DNA of 64,000 nucleotides from Kitasatospora sp. A2-31 (GTDB lineage: Bacteria; Actinomycetota; Actinomycetes; Streptomycetales; Streptomycetaceae). The stretch spans positions 620,899-684,898 of the forward strand of contig NZ_JAKNTA010000001.1 of NCBI RefSeq assembly GCF_022288725.1, given 5' to 3'. This document shows, one piece after another, positions 33,762-42,406 of the stretch. The notes beneath the pieces were generated by a model, which was given only the letters and a program-made list of their open reading frames with translations, was not told the DNA's origin and made no database searches. A program made the translations under genes and the position numbers. Numbering within the stretch: the stretch's first letter is position 1; each line of letters starts with the position of its first letter.

Positions 33762-34847
33762 GTGACCCGCACCACCCCCGGCACGCCCGAGGACGACCGA
33801 CCCCGCCGTTCCCTCCTGTTGCGCACCACCACCGTGGTCGGCGTCGTGGTGCCGCTCTGCCTGGCCGGCTGGCTGGGCTGGCAGGCCGTCGACGGCCACG
33901 ACCGGGCGGACGGCGCGGCCCCCGCCGGTGCGACCGGCACCCCCGGCGGGGCGAGCGGGTCGGGGACGGCCGGCCCGGACGGCGCCGGCCCGGCCACCGG
34001 GAGCGGTACGGCGGCGGTCCCGCCGAGCTCTCCCGCGGCGCCCTCCGCCACCGCGCCCGCGGAGGCCGCCCCCAGCGCACCGGGCGCCTCGGCGCCGGCC
34101 ACCGGACCGGGCACCCCGGCACCCGGCGCCTCTGCTCCCGCCGTCCCGGCGGCCCCCGGGACGTTCCCGGCCACCGCGCTCACCGGCCGGACCGTCCTGC
34201 TCGACCCCGGCCACAACCCCGGCAACTTCTCCCACACCGCCGAGATCAACCGCCAGGTGGACATCGGCAACGCCCGCAAGGAGTGCGACACCACCGGCAC
34301 CTCCACGAACGCCGGCTTCACCGAGGCCGAGTTCACGCTGGACGTGGTCCGCCGGGCCCGGGCGATCCTCACCGCCCGTGGCGCCACCGTGGTGCTGGTC
34401 CAGGACGGCGACCGGCCGTGGGGCCCGTGCATCGACGAGCGGGCGAAGGCCGGGAACGAGGCGCACGCCGACGCGGCGGTCTCGGTGCACGGGGACGGCG
34501 GTCCGGCCGGCGGCACCGGCTTCCACGTGATCATGCCCGCCAAGGTGGTCGCGGGGAAGGCGGACACCTCGGCGATCGTCTCGCCCTCGCACCGGCTCGG
34601 CCTACTGCTGCGCGACGGCTTCCGCTCGGCCACGGGTGAGCCGTACGCCGACTACACGGCGAGTCAGGGCCTCGACACCCGCTCCGACCTCGGCGGGTTG
34701 AACCTCTCGACCGTCCCCAAGGTGTTCATCGAGTGCGGTAACATGCGCAACTCGGCCGACGCCAAGCGGATGACGGACCCTCAGTGGCGCCAGCAGGCGG
34801 CCCAGGGGATCGCCGACGCCCTGACGACGTTTCTGACCACGCGGTAG
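33762..34847 (+). CDS. N-acetylmuramoyl-L-alanine amidase (Amidase_3)
   Basis: A 361-residue cell-wall hydrolase anchored by one N-terminal helix (TTVVGVVVPLCLAGWLGW, about 24-41), then a Pro/Ala/Thr stalk to about residue 140. Zinc and catalytic residues: His in LLDPGHNPG, Glu in NAGFTEAEFT, His in AVSVHGDGG and Glu in VFIECGNMRN. It cuts the bond between muramic acid and the stem peptide. GTG 33762 follows the Pro-rich membrane gene by seven bases, so they form an operon. Confidence 0.93.
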   Translation: MTRTTPGTPEDDRPRRSLLLRTTTVVGVVVPLCLAGWLGWQAVDGHDRADGAAPAGATGTPGGASGSGTAGPDGAGPATGSGTAAVPPSSPAAPSATAPAEAAPSAPGASAPATGPGTPAPGASAPAVPAAPGTFPATALTGRTVLLDPGHNPGNFSHTAEINRQVDIGNARKECDTTGTSTNAGFTEAEFTLDVVRRARAILTARGATVVLVQDGDRPWGPCIDERAKAGNEAHADAAVSVHGDGGPAGGTGFHVIMPAKVVAGKADTSAIVSPSHRLGLLLRDGFRSATGEPYADYTASQGLDTRSDLGGLNLSTVPKVFIECGNMRNSADAKRMTDPQWRQQAAQGIADALTTFLTTR

Positions 34848-34985
34848 GCGGCGGGCAGGATCGGGACCGCGTCCGGGCGGGAAGGAACCGTCCGACCCGA
34901 CGGTGGACGGCAGGGGGACGGACGCGCGCAGTTTGCAACGACTTCGCCCCATTCCCGAGCCCGCTGTGCACCCGCGAGGCGGTTG

Positions 34986-34995
34986 GCCCTAGGCT
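34986..34995 (+). promoter_or_regulatory. Promoter candidate for the GYP-rich membrane protein
   Basis: TAGGCT at 34990-34995, about 80 bases upstream of GTG 35078, is a plausible -10; the matching -35 is not clear. The upstream 140 bases are otherwise featureless. Confidence 0.3.
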
Positions 34996-35077
34996 TCTGG
35001 TCCGTTCGGAGTTTCCGGGCCGGCCAAGCCGACCACGCAAAACCGCCGACCACGACACACCAACGAGGGGAACGTTA

Positions 35078-35986
35078 GTGAATCTGCGCGCTCTCACCAG
35101 GGGAGACGCTGCCGTCGCAGGTGCGGCCGTCCTGCTCTTCATCGCCTCCTTCCTGCCGTACTGGACCGTTGACTGCAGCGGCAGGTACTGCGGCGACACC
35201 TCGACGAACGCCTGGGACAGCGACCTGTTCCCCATCCTGCCCTCGGTCTTCCTGCTCGGCATCATCGCCGCCGCGCTGATCCTGGTGCAGCGTTTCCAGG
35301 GCGCCGCCGCCGCCAACCGCCAGGTGCTCGGCCTGCGGCTGGACCAGTGGGGCATCGCCTTCGCCGTCACCGCGCTCTGGACCTCGATCTGGGCGCTGGG
35401 CGGCGGCCCGAAGGGCCTGGACCACGGCTTCGGCGCCTGGCTCGCCGTCATCGCGCTGATCGTGCTCGCCGGTGCGGCCGCGGCCGGCCCGCTGGTGCCC
35501 GCCCTGAAGGCGCCGCTCGTCACCGACAAGCCGGCCGCCCCGCAGGGCTTCGCCGGCGGCTACCCGGGCCCGCAGCCGGGCCAGCCCGGTCAGTACGGCT
35601 ACCCGGCCCAGGGTCAGGACCCGCTCCAGGCGCAGTCCCCGGCCTTCGGCGGCCAGCCCGGCGGCTACGGCTACCCGGCCCCGCAGGCCGGCCAGCCCGG
35701 CCAGCCGCAGGACGCGGCGGCCCAGGCCGCCCCGCAGCCGGCCCCGGCCGTCCAGGCCCAGCCCGGCCCGGCGGCTCCGGCGGCCGACTTCGCGCCGTTC
35801 TGGTTCGCCGTTCCGGCGCCGCGCCAGCTGGCCCCGAAGGACAACCCGGCCGGCGGCCCGGTCGGCGAACTGATCCCGGGCACCTGGTACCTGGCGGTCG
35901 AGCAGCGCGGCACCGCGCTGGTCGCCCAGCTCCAGGACGGCACCCAGGGCGTGCTGGTCGACACCACGGGCATCCAGCGCGGCTGA
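35078..35986 (+). CDS. Four-helix membrane protein with Pro/Gly/Tyr-rich tail (DUF5336-like)
   Basis: 302 residues. Four helices lie in the first 150 residues (AVAGAAVLLFIASFLPYWTV, LPSVFLLGIIAAALILV, WGIAFAVTALWTSIWALG, WLAVIALIVLAGAAAAGPL). A tail rich in GYPGPQPGQPGQYGYP follows, then a C-terminal segment ELIPGTWYLAVEQRGTALVA that could be a small folded domain. The architecture resembles actinobacterial DUF5336 and mycobacterial 34-kDa antigen proteins. GTG 35078 has GAGGGG upstream. Role unknown, envelope-associated. Confidence 0.85.
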   Translation: MNLRALTRGDAAVAGAAVLLFIASFLPYWTVDCSGRYCGDTSTNAWDSDLFPILPSVFLLGIIAAALILVQRFQGAAAANRQVLGLRLDQWGIAFAVTALWTSIWALGGGPKGLDHGFGAWLAVIALIVLAGAAAAGPLVPALKAPLVTDKPAAPQGFAGGYPGPQPGQPGQYGYPAQGQDPLQAQSPAFGGQPGGYGYPAPQAGQPGQPQDAAAQAAPQPAPAVQAQPGPAAPAADFAPFWFAVPAPRQLAPKDNPAGGPVGELIPGTWYLAVEQRGTALVAQLQDGTQGVLVDTTGIQRG

Positions 35987-36010
35987 CGTCCGGACGACGG
36001 ACAGCACCAC

Positions 36011-36055
36011 GCCGAAGGGGCGGGACCGGATCCACTCCGGTCCCGCCCCTTCGGC
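36011..36055. terminator. Very strong bidirectional terminator hairpin
   Basis: A 20-bp perfect stem: the left arm begins GCCGAAGGGGCGGG (36011-36030), loop TCCAC, and the right arm ends CCCGCCCCTTCGGC (36036-36055). It lies between convergent genes. Confidence 0.85.
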
Positions 36056-36168
36056 GCTCACGGGTCCTGACGCCGGCTCCGCGGGCGCGCGACCGCGCAC
36101 GACACGACGGCACCCGGGGCGCGCGACCCCGCGGAACGCAACCGCTCACGGGCGGGCCGCCGGACCGC

Positions 36169-37248
36169 TCAGCAGCAGTCCTGGACCACCAGCCCGGTCG
36201 GCAGGTCGTCGCCGCCGAAGACCGCCACGGTGGCCGGGTCGCCGCCGAGCGCGGCCACGGCCAGCAGCAGCGCCCCCGCCGTCCAGGTCGTGCGCTCCTC
36301 GGGCCAGATGGCGTCGTCCTCGAACACGTAGCCGGTCCAGTACGAGCCGTCGGTGTGCCGCAGGTGCTTCTGGATCCACCGCAGGATGTCCACCGCGCGG
36401 TCGGACTCGCCGACCGCCCAGAGCGCCAGCGCCAGTTCGGCGCTCTCGCCGCCGGTCACCCAGGGCCGGTCGCTGACGCAGCGGACGCCCAGGCCCGGGA
36501 CGACGAAGCGGTCCCACTCCCGCTCGATCCGCTCCAGCGCGGCCGGGCCGCGCAGCGCGGTGCCGAGGACCGGGTAGTACCAGTCCATCGAGAAGCGGTC
36601 CTTGTCCAGGAACCGCTCGGGGTGGTGGGCGATCGCGTGCCGCAGCCGGCCGGCCGCCAGCTCCCAGTCGGGCTGCGGCTCCTCCAGGTAGTCGGCGATC
36701 GCCAGGCCGCAGCGCAGGGCGTGCAGGATGCTGGAGGAACCGGTCAGCAGCGCCTCGTCGGTCGCCTCGCCGTTCTCGGCCACCCGCCAGGCGATCGGCC
36801 CGCCCGGCAGCCGCAGGCCGACGATGAAGTCCAGCGCGCGCCGGACGACGGGCCAGATCCACTCCAGGAACGCGTCGTCGCCGGTGCTGAGGTGGTGGTG
36901 CCAGACGCCGACCGCGACGTACGCGCAGAAGTTGGTCTCCTTGGCGGCGTTGACCACCTCGCCGTCCGGGCCGCCGTGGCCGTAGCCGTAGGCCGCGTAC
37001 CAGGAGCCGTCGGCGTTCTGGCGGTCCGCCAGCCAGCGGTAGGCGGCCTTCGCGGCGGCGTGCTCGCCGGCCGTGTCCAGGGCCATCGCGGCCTCGGTGT
37101 GGTCCCACGGGTCGAGGTGGTGCCCCGTGAACCACGGTATGGCGCCGTCGCGCTGCTGCTCCGCGAGGATGCTGCGGACGGTGCCGGCGGCCTGCTCGGC
37201 GTCGAGCACCCCGTCCAGCAGCAGCACCTCGGGAACGGCGGCGGTCAC
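36169..37248 (-). CDS. Alpha/alpha-toroid protein (prenyltransferase/squalene-cyclase-like fold)
   Basis: 359 residues with toroid repeats: RDGAIPWFTGHHLDPWDHTE, AAYRWLADRQNADGSWYAAY, GGDDAFLEWIWP-type and DILRWIQKHLRHTDGSYWTGY segments. The DGSW/DGSY turns are the usual repeat ends. It has no signal peptide and no DxDD cyclase motif, so it may be a glycan- or lipid-processing toroid rather than a terpene cyclase. GTG 37248 overlaps the methyltransferase stop (GTGA). It forms a unit with the methyltransferase and glycosyltransferase. Confidence 0.85.
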   Translation of the reverse strand: MTAAVPEVLLLDGVLDAEQAAGTVRSILAEQQRDGAIPWFTGHHLDPWDHTEAAMALDTAGEHAAAKAAYRWLADRQNADGSWYAAYGYGHGGPDGEVVNAAKETNFCAYVAVGVWHHHLSTGDDAFLEWIWPVVRRALDFIVGLRLPGGPIAWRVAENGEATDEALLTGSSSILHALRCGLAIADYLEEPQPDWELAAGRLRHAIAHHPERFLDKDRFSMDWYYPVLGTALRGPAALERIEREWDRFVVPGLGVRCVSDRPWVTGGESAELALALWAVGESDRAVDILRWIQKHLRHTDGSYWTGYVFEDDAIWPEERTTWTAGALLLAVAALGGDPATVAVFGGDDLPTGLVVQDCC

Positions 37249-37988
37249 GCCACCCCGCCCGGAGCGCGGTTCGGCTTGGAGGCGTAGGCGACGAAGCTCT
37301 TGCCGATGACCGGGTTGAGCGCCTTCTCGGCGGCCTTGGTGAGGGTGCTGATCACCGGGGTGCCGACGATGTCCCAGACCAGCAGCTGGTGGTAGGCCTT
37401 GACCGGCAGCGCCTTGTCGTTGTCCACGCCGACCGCGCACTTGATCCACCAGTACGGCGAGTGCAGCGCGTGCGCGTGGTGGGTGCCGTACGGCTCCAGG
37501 CCGGCGTCCTTGAGCTTGCCGAGCAGTTCGTCGCCCCGGTAGATCCGGATGTGGCCGCCCTCGACCTCGTGGTACTCGTCGGACAGCGCCCAGCAGATCT
37601 TCTCCGGCAGCCAGCGCGGCACGGTGACGGCGAGCAGGCCGCCGGGCTTGAGCACCCGGAACATCTCGTTGAGCACGCCCTTGTCGTCCGGGATGTGCTC
37701 CATCACCTCGGAGATGATGATCTTGTCGAAGTACTCGTCCTCGAACGGAAGGGCCAGCGCGTTGCCCTCGATCGCGACCGCCGACGCGCCCTCGGGGGCC
37801 TCACCGGCCTGCTCCATGGCCGCGAACCACTTCCTGACCTCGGCGATCTCCTCGGCGTTCTGGTCGAGGGCGACCACGTTGGCCCCGCGCCGGTAGCACT
37901 CGAACGCGTGCCGCCCCCCGCCACAGCCCAGGTCGAGCACCCGGTCGCCAGGGGCGAGCGGGAAGCGCGAGAAATCAACGGTCAGCAC
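37245..37988 (-). CDS. Class I SAM-dependent methyltransferase
   Basis: 247 residues from GTG 37988 (GGGAG upstream). SAM motif I is VLDLGCGGGRHAFE, then VALDQNAEEI, the motif II/III region DKIIISEVMEHIPDDKGVL and FRVLKPGGLLAVTVP. The longer reading to 38150 adds an Arg/Pro-rich stretch without support. It sits between a glycosyltransferase and a toroid protein, so its substrate is probably a glycan or glycolipid intermediate. That is inference. Confidence 0.9.
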   Translation of the reverse strand: MLTVDFSRFPLAPGDRVLDLGCGGGRHAFECYRRGANVVALDQNAEEIAEVRKWFAAMEQAGEAPEGASAVAIEGNALALPFEDEYFDKIIISEVMEHIPDDKGVLNEMFRVLKPGGLLAVTVPRWLPEKICWALSDEYHEVEGGHIRIYRGDELLGKLKDAGLEPYGTHHAHALHSPYWWIKCAVGVDNDKALPVKAYHQLLVWDIVGTPVISTLTKAAEKALNPVIGKSFVAYASKPNRAPGGVA

Positions 37989-38164
37989 TGCGGGCTCCCA
38001 TTCCTTCGGTACCAAACGTTTCCGGCCCCGGGGCGACCTGGAGCCGACCCCGGGCCGACCCGGGCGGGCCTGACCGGCCGCCCGCGGCGGCCGGCGCGAC
38101 CGACGCCGCGGCCAGCGCCGGGGTCGGGCCCGGCGCGGATCGGACAGCACGCTCCGACGCGCCG

Positions 38165-39475
38165 TCAGGCGACATAGCGCCAGCCCGGACCGGAGCGGGC
38201 CCGCCGCCCGGTCCCGGTGGCGATCGCCTTCCGGTAGGCCTCCGCGGTCAGTTCGGCGGCCCGCCGCCAGGTGAACCGCTCCAGCACCCGCTCGCGACCG
38301 GCCTCGCCGAGGGTCCGGCGCAGCTCCGGGTCGTCCAGCAGCCGGCCGAGCGCGGCCGCCAGCGCGCCCGCGTCGCCCGGGGGCACCGCGAGGCAGGTCC
38401 CGCCGTCCGGCCCGGCCACCTCGGGGATCGCCCCGCCGGTGGTGGCGACCAGCGGCGTGCCGGTGGCCATCGCCTCGGCGGCCGGCAGCGAGAAGCCCTC
38501 GTAGAGGGACGGCACGCAGGCCACCTCGGCCGAGCGGTACAGGTCGACCAGTTCCCCGTCCGTCAGCCCGGTGCGGAACTCGATGTGCTGCTCCAGCCCG
38601 AATCGCCGCACCGCGTCCGAGACCGGCCCCTGCTCCTTCTGCGGCTTGCCGACCACGACCAGGTGCGCGTCCCGCTCGGTGCGGACCTTCGCCAGCGCCT
38701 CCACCAGGTGGACGAGGCCCTTGAGCGGGACGTCGGCGCTGGAGGTGGTGACGATCCGGCCGGGCACCCGGGCGATCCGGTCGGACGGCGACCAGAGCCG
38801 GGTGTCGGCGCCGATCGGCACCACCGAGACCGTGCCGGGCGCGGCGCCCAGGTGCTCGACGATCTCCCGCTTCGAGGAGCCGGAGACGGTGACGATGTGG
38901 TCCAGCCGGGCGGTGACCCGGCGCTGCATCCGGGTGAACGCGTACCAGCGGCGGAGCGAGAGCCGCCGCAGCCGGGTGGTCGCGGCGTCCAGCTCCAGCT
39001 GCCGGTCGACGGTGATCGGGTGGTGGATCGTGGTGACCAGCGGGAACCCGTGCCGGGCCAGTCCGAGCAGGCCGTAACCGAGGGTCTGGTTGTCGTGCAC
39101 CACGTCGTAGCGGCCCTTGTGCCGGGCCAGGTACTGGCGGGCGCGGAGCGAGAACGTCAGCGGCTCGGGGAAGCCACCGGTGCGCATGGTGGCGACCTCC
39201 AGCACGTCCACCAGGCCGCGGTACTCGGCGAGGGCGGGGGTGCGGAAGGGATCGTCGGCGCGGTAGAGGTCCAGGCTCGGCAGCTCGACCAGGCGGACCG
39301 AGCCGGGGCCCTCCACCTCGTCCAGCACCGGGTACGGCTGAGCGCCGATCACGTCCACGTGGTGCCCGAGGCGGGCCAGTTCACGGGAGAGGTGCCGTAC
39401 GTAGACGCCCTGGCCACCGCAGAACGGGTCGCCGCGGTACGACAACAGGGCGATCCGCAGCGGCTGCGCGGTCAT
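38165..39475 (-). CDS. Family 4 glycosyltransferase (GT-B)
   Basis: 436 residues. The N-terminal acceptor domain starts LRIALLSYRGDPFCGGQGVYVRHLS with the GGQGVY loop. The donor domain has VSGSSKREIVEHLG, VVPIGADTRLWSP and the nucleotide-sugar signature PSLYEGFSLPAAEAMATGTP (E-x7-E form). Cytosolic, probably acting on a lipid-linked or small acceptor. First gene of the GT - methyltransferase - toroid unit, read away from the KstR-like gene. Confidence 0.92.
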   Translation of the reverse strand: MTAQPLRIALLSYRGDPFCGGQGVYVRHLSRELARLGHHVDVIGAQPYPVLDEVEGPGSVRLVELPSLDLYRADDPFRTPALAEYRGLVDVLEVATMRTGGFPEPLTFSLRARQYLARHKGRYDVVHDNQTLGYGLLGLARHGFPLVTTIHHPITVDRQLELDAATTRLRRLSLRRWYAFTRMQRRVTARLDHIVTVSGSSKREIVEHLGAAPGTVSVVPIGADTRLWSPSDRIARVPGRIVTTSSADVPLKGLVHLVEALAKVRTERDAHLVVVGKPQKEQGPVSDAVRRFGLEQHIEFRTGLTDGELVDLYRSAEVACVPSLYEGFSLPAAEAMATGTPLVATTGGAIPEVAGPDGGTCLAVPPGDAGALAAALGRLLDDPELRRTLGEAGRERVLERFTWRRAAELTAEAYRKAIATGTGRRARSGPGWRYVA

Positions 39476-39778
39476 CGTCGGCCCCCATCTCTGCTGCTAG
39501 GTGTGCTGCCGGTCGGCTGCCGGGTGTGCTGCCGGTCGCTAAAGTAGATCAGGTTTCAGTGTGGTGTGGAGTTCACCAGTGACCATGTGAACAATGAGAG
39601 ACCTCGAAGATACCGGCCCGTAGCATTCCGTCAGACGCCAGGGCTGGTGATTCACGCCACGCCGGACCACCCGGCCGGACCTGCCGGAGCGACTCCGCCG
39701 GACCGGTTTCCGGATCGGTTCTGAACCACGTCGGAACCATGTTGGACACCTCGCCACTCTCGCGCCCCGGGAGCATCC
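39476..39778. other. Divergent promoter region between the glycosyltransferase and kstR-like genes
   Basis: About 300 bases, markedly less GC-rich around 39540-39630. It contains the inverted repeat GTTCAC / GTGAAC at 39571-39592 and GGTTC-T-GAACC near 39718-39728. No coding frame here is convincing. Confidence 0.5.
39571..39592. promoter_or_regulatory. Inverted repeat operator candidate
   Basis: GTTCAC (39571-39576), ten bases, and GTGAAC (39587-39592) are exact complements. They lie in the divergent region next to a TetR-family gene, so they could be its operator or that of another regulator. Confidence 0.4.
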
Positions 39779-40585
39779 TTGCCGTCGTCCGCCACGCCCG
39801 CGCCCCCCGCCGCCTCCGCCGCAGACGCCGCGGGTCCTCCCGCTCCCCCGGCCGGGGCCGCGGAGGAGGCGCCGGCCGGCGCCTCCTCCGCCGCAGACGC
39901 CGCGGGTCCTCCCGCTCCCCCGGCCGGGGCCGCGGAGGAGGCGCCGGCCGGCGCCTCCTCCGCCCGGTCGCCCGGATCGCCCTCCACTGCTCCGTCCGGG
40001 TCGTTCGCGACCGACCCGCCGCTGACCGCGCGCCAGGCCGAGCGGCGCCGGCGGATCCTCCGCACCGCCACCGTCCTGGCCGCCCGCGGCGGGTACGAGG
40101 CGGTGCAGATGCGCGAGGTCGCGGAGGGCGCGCAGGTCGCGCTCGGCACCCTGTACCGGTACTTCCCGTCCAAGGTGCACTTGCTGGTGGCGGTGATGCT
40201 GGAACAGCTCCAGGGCCTCCAGGAGCAGGTCAGGCGCCATCCGCCGGGGGAGCGGGAGCCGGCGCCGCGGGTCGCCGAGACGCTCACCCGGGCGTTCCAC
40301 GCGCTCCAGCGCGAGCCGCTGCTGGCCGAGGCGATGGTCCGGGCGCTCTCCTTCGCCGACCGCTCGGTGAGCGCCGAGGTGGACCTCGTGAGCTCGGCCA
40401 CCGGGCAGTTGATCCTGGACGCGATCGGCCAGTCCGGCCCGCCCACCGAGAGCCAGCGTGCCGCCGTCCGGGTGATCGAGCACACCTGGCACTCGGCCCT
40501 GGTGTCGTGGCTGTCCGGCCGGGCCTCGATCGCGGAGGTCCGCGCCGACCTGCACACGGCGGCGCGGCTGCTCACCCTGCCCTGA
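39779..40585 (+). CDS. kstR: KstR-like TetR family regulator with repeated N-terminal extension
   Basis: 268 residues. The TetR DNA-binding domain (about 80-130) has RRILRTATVLAARGGYEAVQ, MREVAEGAQVALGTLYRYFPSK, VHLLVAVM, which matches KstR, the repressor of sterol catabolism that responds to sterol CoA thioesters. The ligand domain also follows KstR (LLAEAMVRALSFADRS). The first 75 residues are unusual: two exact copies of a 24-residue Ala/Pro/Gly/Glu-rich block. The start is TTG 39779 with GGGAG upstream; no ATG or GTG fits better, and the true start could be nearer the DNA-binding domain. Confidence 0.85.
   Translation: MPSSATPAPPAASAADAAGPPAPPAGAAEEAPAGASSAADAAGPPAPPAGAAEEAPAGASSARSPGSPSTAPSGSFATDPPLTARQAERRRRILRTATVLAARGGYEAVQMREVAEGAQVALGTLYRYFPSKVHLLVAVMLEQLQGLQEQVRRHPPGEREPAPRVAETLTRAFHALQREPLLAEAMVRALSFADRSVSAEVDLVSSATGQLILDAIGQSGPPTESQRAAVRVIEHTWHSALVSWLSGRASIAEVRADLHTAARLLTLP
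39818..39961 (+). repeat. 72-bp direct repeat, two copies, inside the kstR-like gene
   Basis: Copies at 39818-39889 and 39890-39961 each encode a 24-residue block with AADAAGPPAPPAG and EEAPAG. The repeat keeps the frame. Each copy also contains a self-complementary segment (GCGCCGGCCGGCGC). Confidence 0.85.
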
Positions 40586-40815
40586 GGGGGCGCGTGGGGG
40601 CCGGGCCGCGCTCCGTCGGGGCGGCCCCGCGCCGGTTCGGGGCCGGGCCCGCACGCCGTTCCTCCACCGCGCCTCCCCCGGCCCTCCGTCACCTCTTCCC
40701 GGGGTCTCCCCGCTGGGCACCGCCCGGCACCGGCCCCCGACGGGGCCCGGGTAGGGCCTCGAACGCCCCCACGGCCGCGGCCGGCCCGACGCGCCGGACC
40801 GCGCGGAGCCGCGAG

Positions 40816-40829
40816 TGGAACGTGTTCTC
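40816..40829 (+). promoter_or_regulatory. KstR-like box upstream of the cobalamin operon
   Basis: TGGAACGTGTTCTC matches T-nn-AAC-nn-GTT-nn-A except for the final base. It lies 12 bases upstream of the probable -35 of the riboswitch transcript and 230 bases after the kstR-like stop. Confidence 0.5.
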
Positions 40830-40840
40830 GACCACGTCGG

Positions 40841-40869
40841 TCCGACGGGCCCCGCGCGGCGGCTAGAGT
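40841..40869 (+). promoter_or_regulatory. Promoter of the cobalamin uptake operon
   Basis: TCCGAC (40841-40846) and TAGAGT (40864-40869) are 17 bases apart, immediately before the riboswitch. Confidence 0.5.
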
Positions 40870-40877
40870 CGACGCGC

Positions 40878-41038
40878 AGGACAACTCCATCCCGCTTCTC
40901 CCCCGGGGAAAGCCGGTGCGAATCCGGCACTGACCCGCAACCGTGAGCCCGGCGCCGGACGGCCGGGCGAGTCGGAGTGCCCGGGGCGAAGCGAGCGGCC
41001 AGTCCGGGCAGGAGCAGCGCCCGGCACCGTCGAGGACT
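40878..41038 (+). promoter_or_regulatory. Cobalamin riboswitch (B12 element)
   Basis: The conserved core is present: GGGGAAAGCCGGTGCGAATC at 40904-40923, followed by CGGCACTGACCCGCAACCGT and GAG, the hallmark of cobalamin riboswitches. The later conserved block CGAGTCGGAGTGCCCG and the closing stem then follow. It lies 50 bases before the first gene of a B12 uptake operon, so adenosylcobalamin would shut the operon off. Ends are approximate. Confidence 0.93.
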
Positions 41039-41089
41039 ACGGATCGGCCCACGGGCCACCACACCGCTCACCGAAAGGCTCAACCGACC

Positions 41090-42406
41090 ATGCTCACCGC
41101 CGCCCGCCTGGGCGCCGCCGCCCTGACCGCTGCGCTGCTGACCGGCACCGCCGCCGCACCGGCCCTCGCCGACAGCCCCTCCCCGAGCGCCGCCCCCGCC
41201 GCCCCCGCCGCCCCCGAAGGCCTGTACGGCAAGGGCGACCCGACCTACGACGGGGTGTGGCGGCAGTCGCTCGCCCTCACCGCCCTGGCCGGTGCCAAGG
41301 TGACGCCCGCCGACTCGGCCGTCTCCTGGCTCACCGGCCAGCAGTGCGCGGACGGCGGCTGGCCGTCGTTCCGGGCCGACACCGCGGCCGCGTGCGACGC
41401 CAAGACCGAGGACAGCAACGCGACCGCCGTCGCCGTCCAGGCCCTGATCGCGCTCGGCGGGCACCAGGACGCCGTCGACAAGGGCGTCCAGTGGCTCAAG
41501 GCCAACCAGAACGCGGACGGCAGCTGGGCCTACAACCCCGGCAGCCCCGGCGACGCCGACTCCACCGGCCTGGCCGTGAACGCCCTGTTCGCCGCCAAGG
41601 CCGACCCGGCCGGCGTCGCCAAGGCGGGCAAGAACGCCTTCGACGGGCTGGCGCTCTTCCAGCTCGGCTGTGCCGCCCCCGCCGACCAGCGCGGCGCCTT
41701 CGCGTACCAGCCCAAGCCGGACGGGGCGCTCGGGGCGAACGCGCTCGCCACCGGCCAGGCCGCGCTGGCCGCGGCCGGCGGGAAGCTGCCGGTCACCAAC
41801 ACCAACCGGACCGACGCCGCGCCCAAGGCCCTGTCGTGCACCGACGGTTCGGCCGCGACGCCGGCTTCGGGTCAGGGGTCGGCTCCGGCGGGGGCGCCGG
41901 TCGCGCACGCCGACTCCGCCGAGGCGGTCGGCGCCTACCTGACCGCGCAGCTCGCGGCGGGCGGACAGCACCTCGTGCTGACCACGCCGGGTGCCCCGCC
42001 GGCCCCCGACTACACGGCCACCGCCTGGGCCGCGCTCGGCCTGATCCAGGGCGGCCACCCGCAGCAGGCCGCCGGCGCGGTGGACTGGCTCGCCAAGGAG
42101 GGCGGCACCTGGACCAAGGGCGGCACCGACGCCGCCGCCACCGCCACGCTGCTGATGGTCGCCCAGGCCGCCCAGCGCGACCCGGCCTCGTTCGGCGGCG
42201 ACCTGGTCGCGCAGCTGACCGCCCTCGGCCCGGCGCCCAAGGCGACCTCGGCCGCCCCGACCGCTGCGGCGTCGTCGGCTCCGGCCAAGGAGGAGAAGAA
42301 GGACGGCGGCATCGGGCAGTGGTGGCTGATCGGCGTCGGCCTGCTGATCGGCATCGGCGGCGGCCTGGTGCTCAGCCTCCAGCGCAAGCGCGGCCCGAAG
42401 CTGTGA
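41090..42406 (+). CDS. Surface-anchored alpha/alpha-barrel protein, probable cobalamin capture protein
   Basis: 438 residues. Signal peptide 1-28 (LGAAALTAALLTGTAAAPALA), then an alpha/alpha toroid of the prenyltransferase/intrinsic-factor fold with repeats ending in ADGGWPSF, NADGSWAYNPGSPGDADSTG and GGTWTKGGTD. A Pro/Ala linker and a C-terminal helix WWLIGVGLLIGIGGGLVLSL with RKRGPKL anchor it. Vertebrate intrinsic factor and transcobalamin bind B12 with the same barrel. First gene under the cobalamin riboswitch, coupled to the next gene by GTGA. B12 capture is inference from fold and context. Confidence 0.85.
   Translation: MLTAARLGAAALTAALLTGTAAAPALADSPSPSAAPAAPAAPEGLYGKGDPTYDGVWRQSLALTALAGAKVTPADSAVSWLTGQQCADGGWPSFRADTAAACDAKTEDSNATAVAVQALIALGGHQDAVDKGVQWLKANQNADGSWAYNPGSPGDADSTGLAVNALFAAKADPAGVAKAGKNAFDGLALFQLGCAAPADQRGAFAYQPKPDGALGANALATGQAALAAAGGKLPVTNTNRTDAAPKALSCTDGSAATPASGQGSAPAGAPVAHADSAEAVGAYLTAQLAAGGQHLVLTTPGAPPAPDYTATAWAALGLIQGGHPQQAAGAVDWLAKEGGTWTKGGTDAAATATLLMVAQAAQRDPASFGGDLVAQLTALGPAPKATSAAPTAAASSAPAKEEKKDGGIGQWWLIGVGLLIGIGGGLVLSLQRKRGPKL

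Larger units (their letters stand above)
40586..41089. other. Gene-free regulatory region upstream of the cobalamin uptake operon
   Basis: About 500 bases. The first 230 are GC-rich with no recognised element. They are followed by a KstR-like box, a promoter and a cobalamin riboswitch, listed separately. Confidence 0.7.

Noticed and set aside
39539..42058. An 839-codon minus-strand frame across kstR and the riboswitch region
   Set aside because: It crosses the riboswitch and two well-supported genes in antisense and has shadow-like composition.
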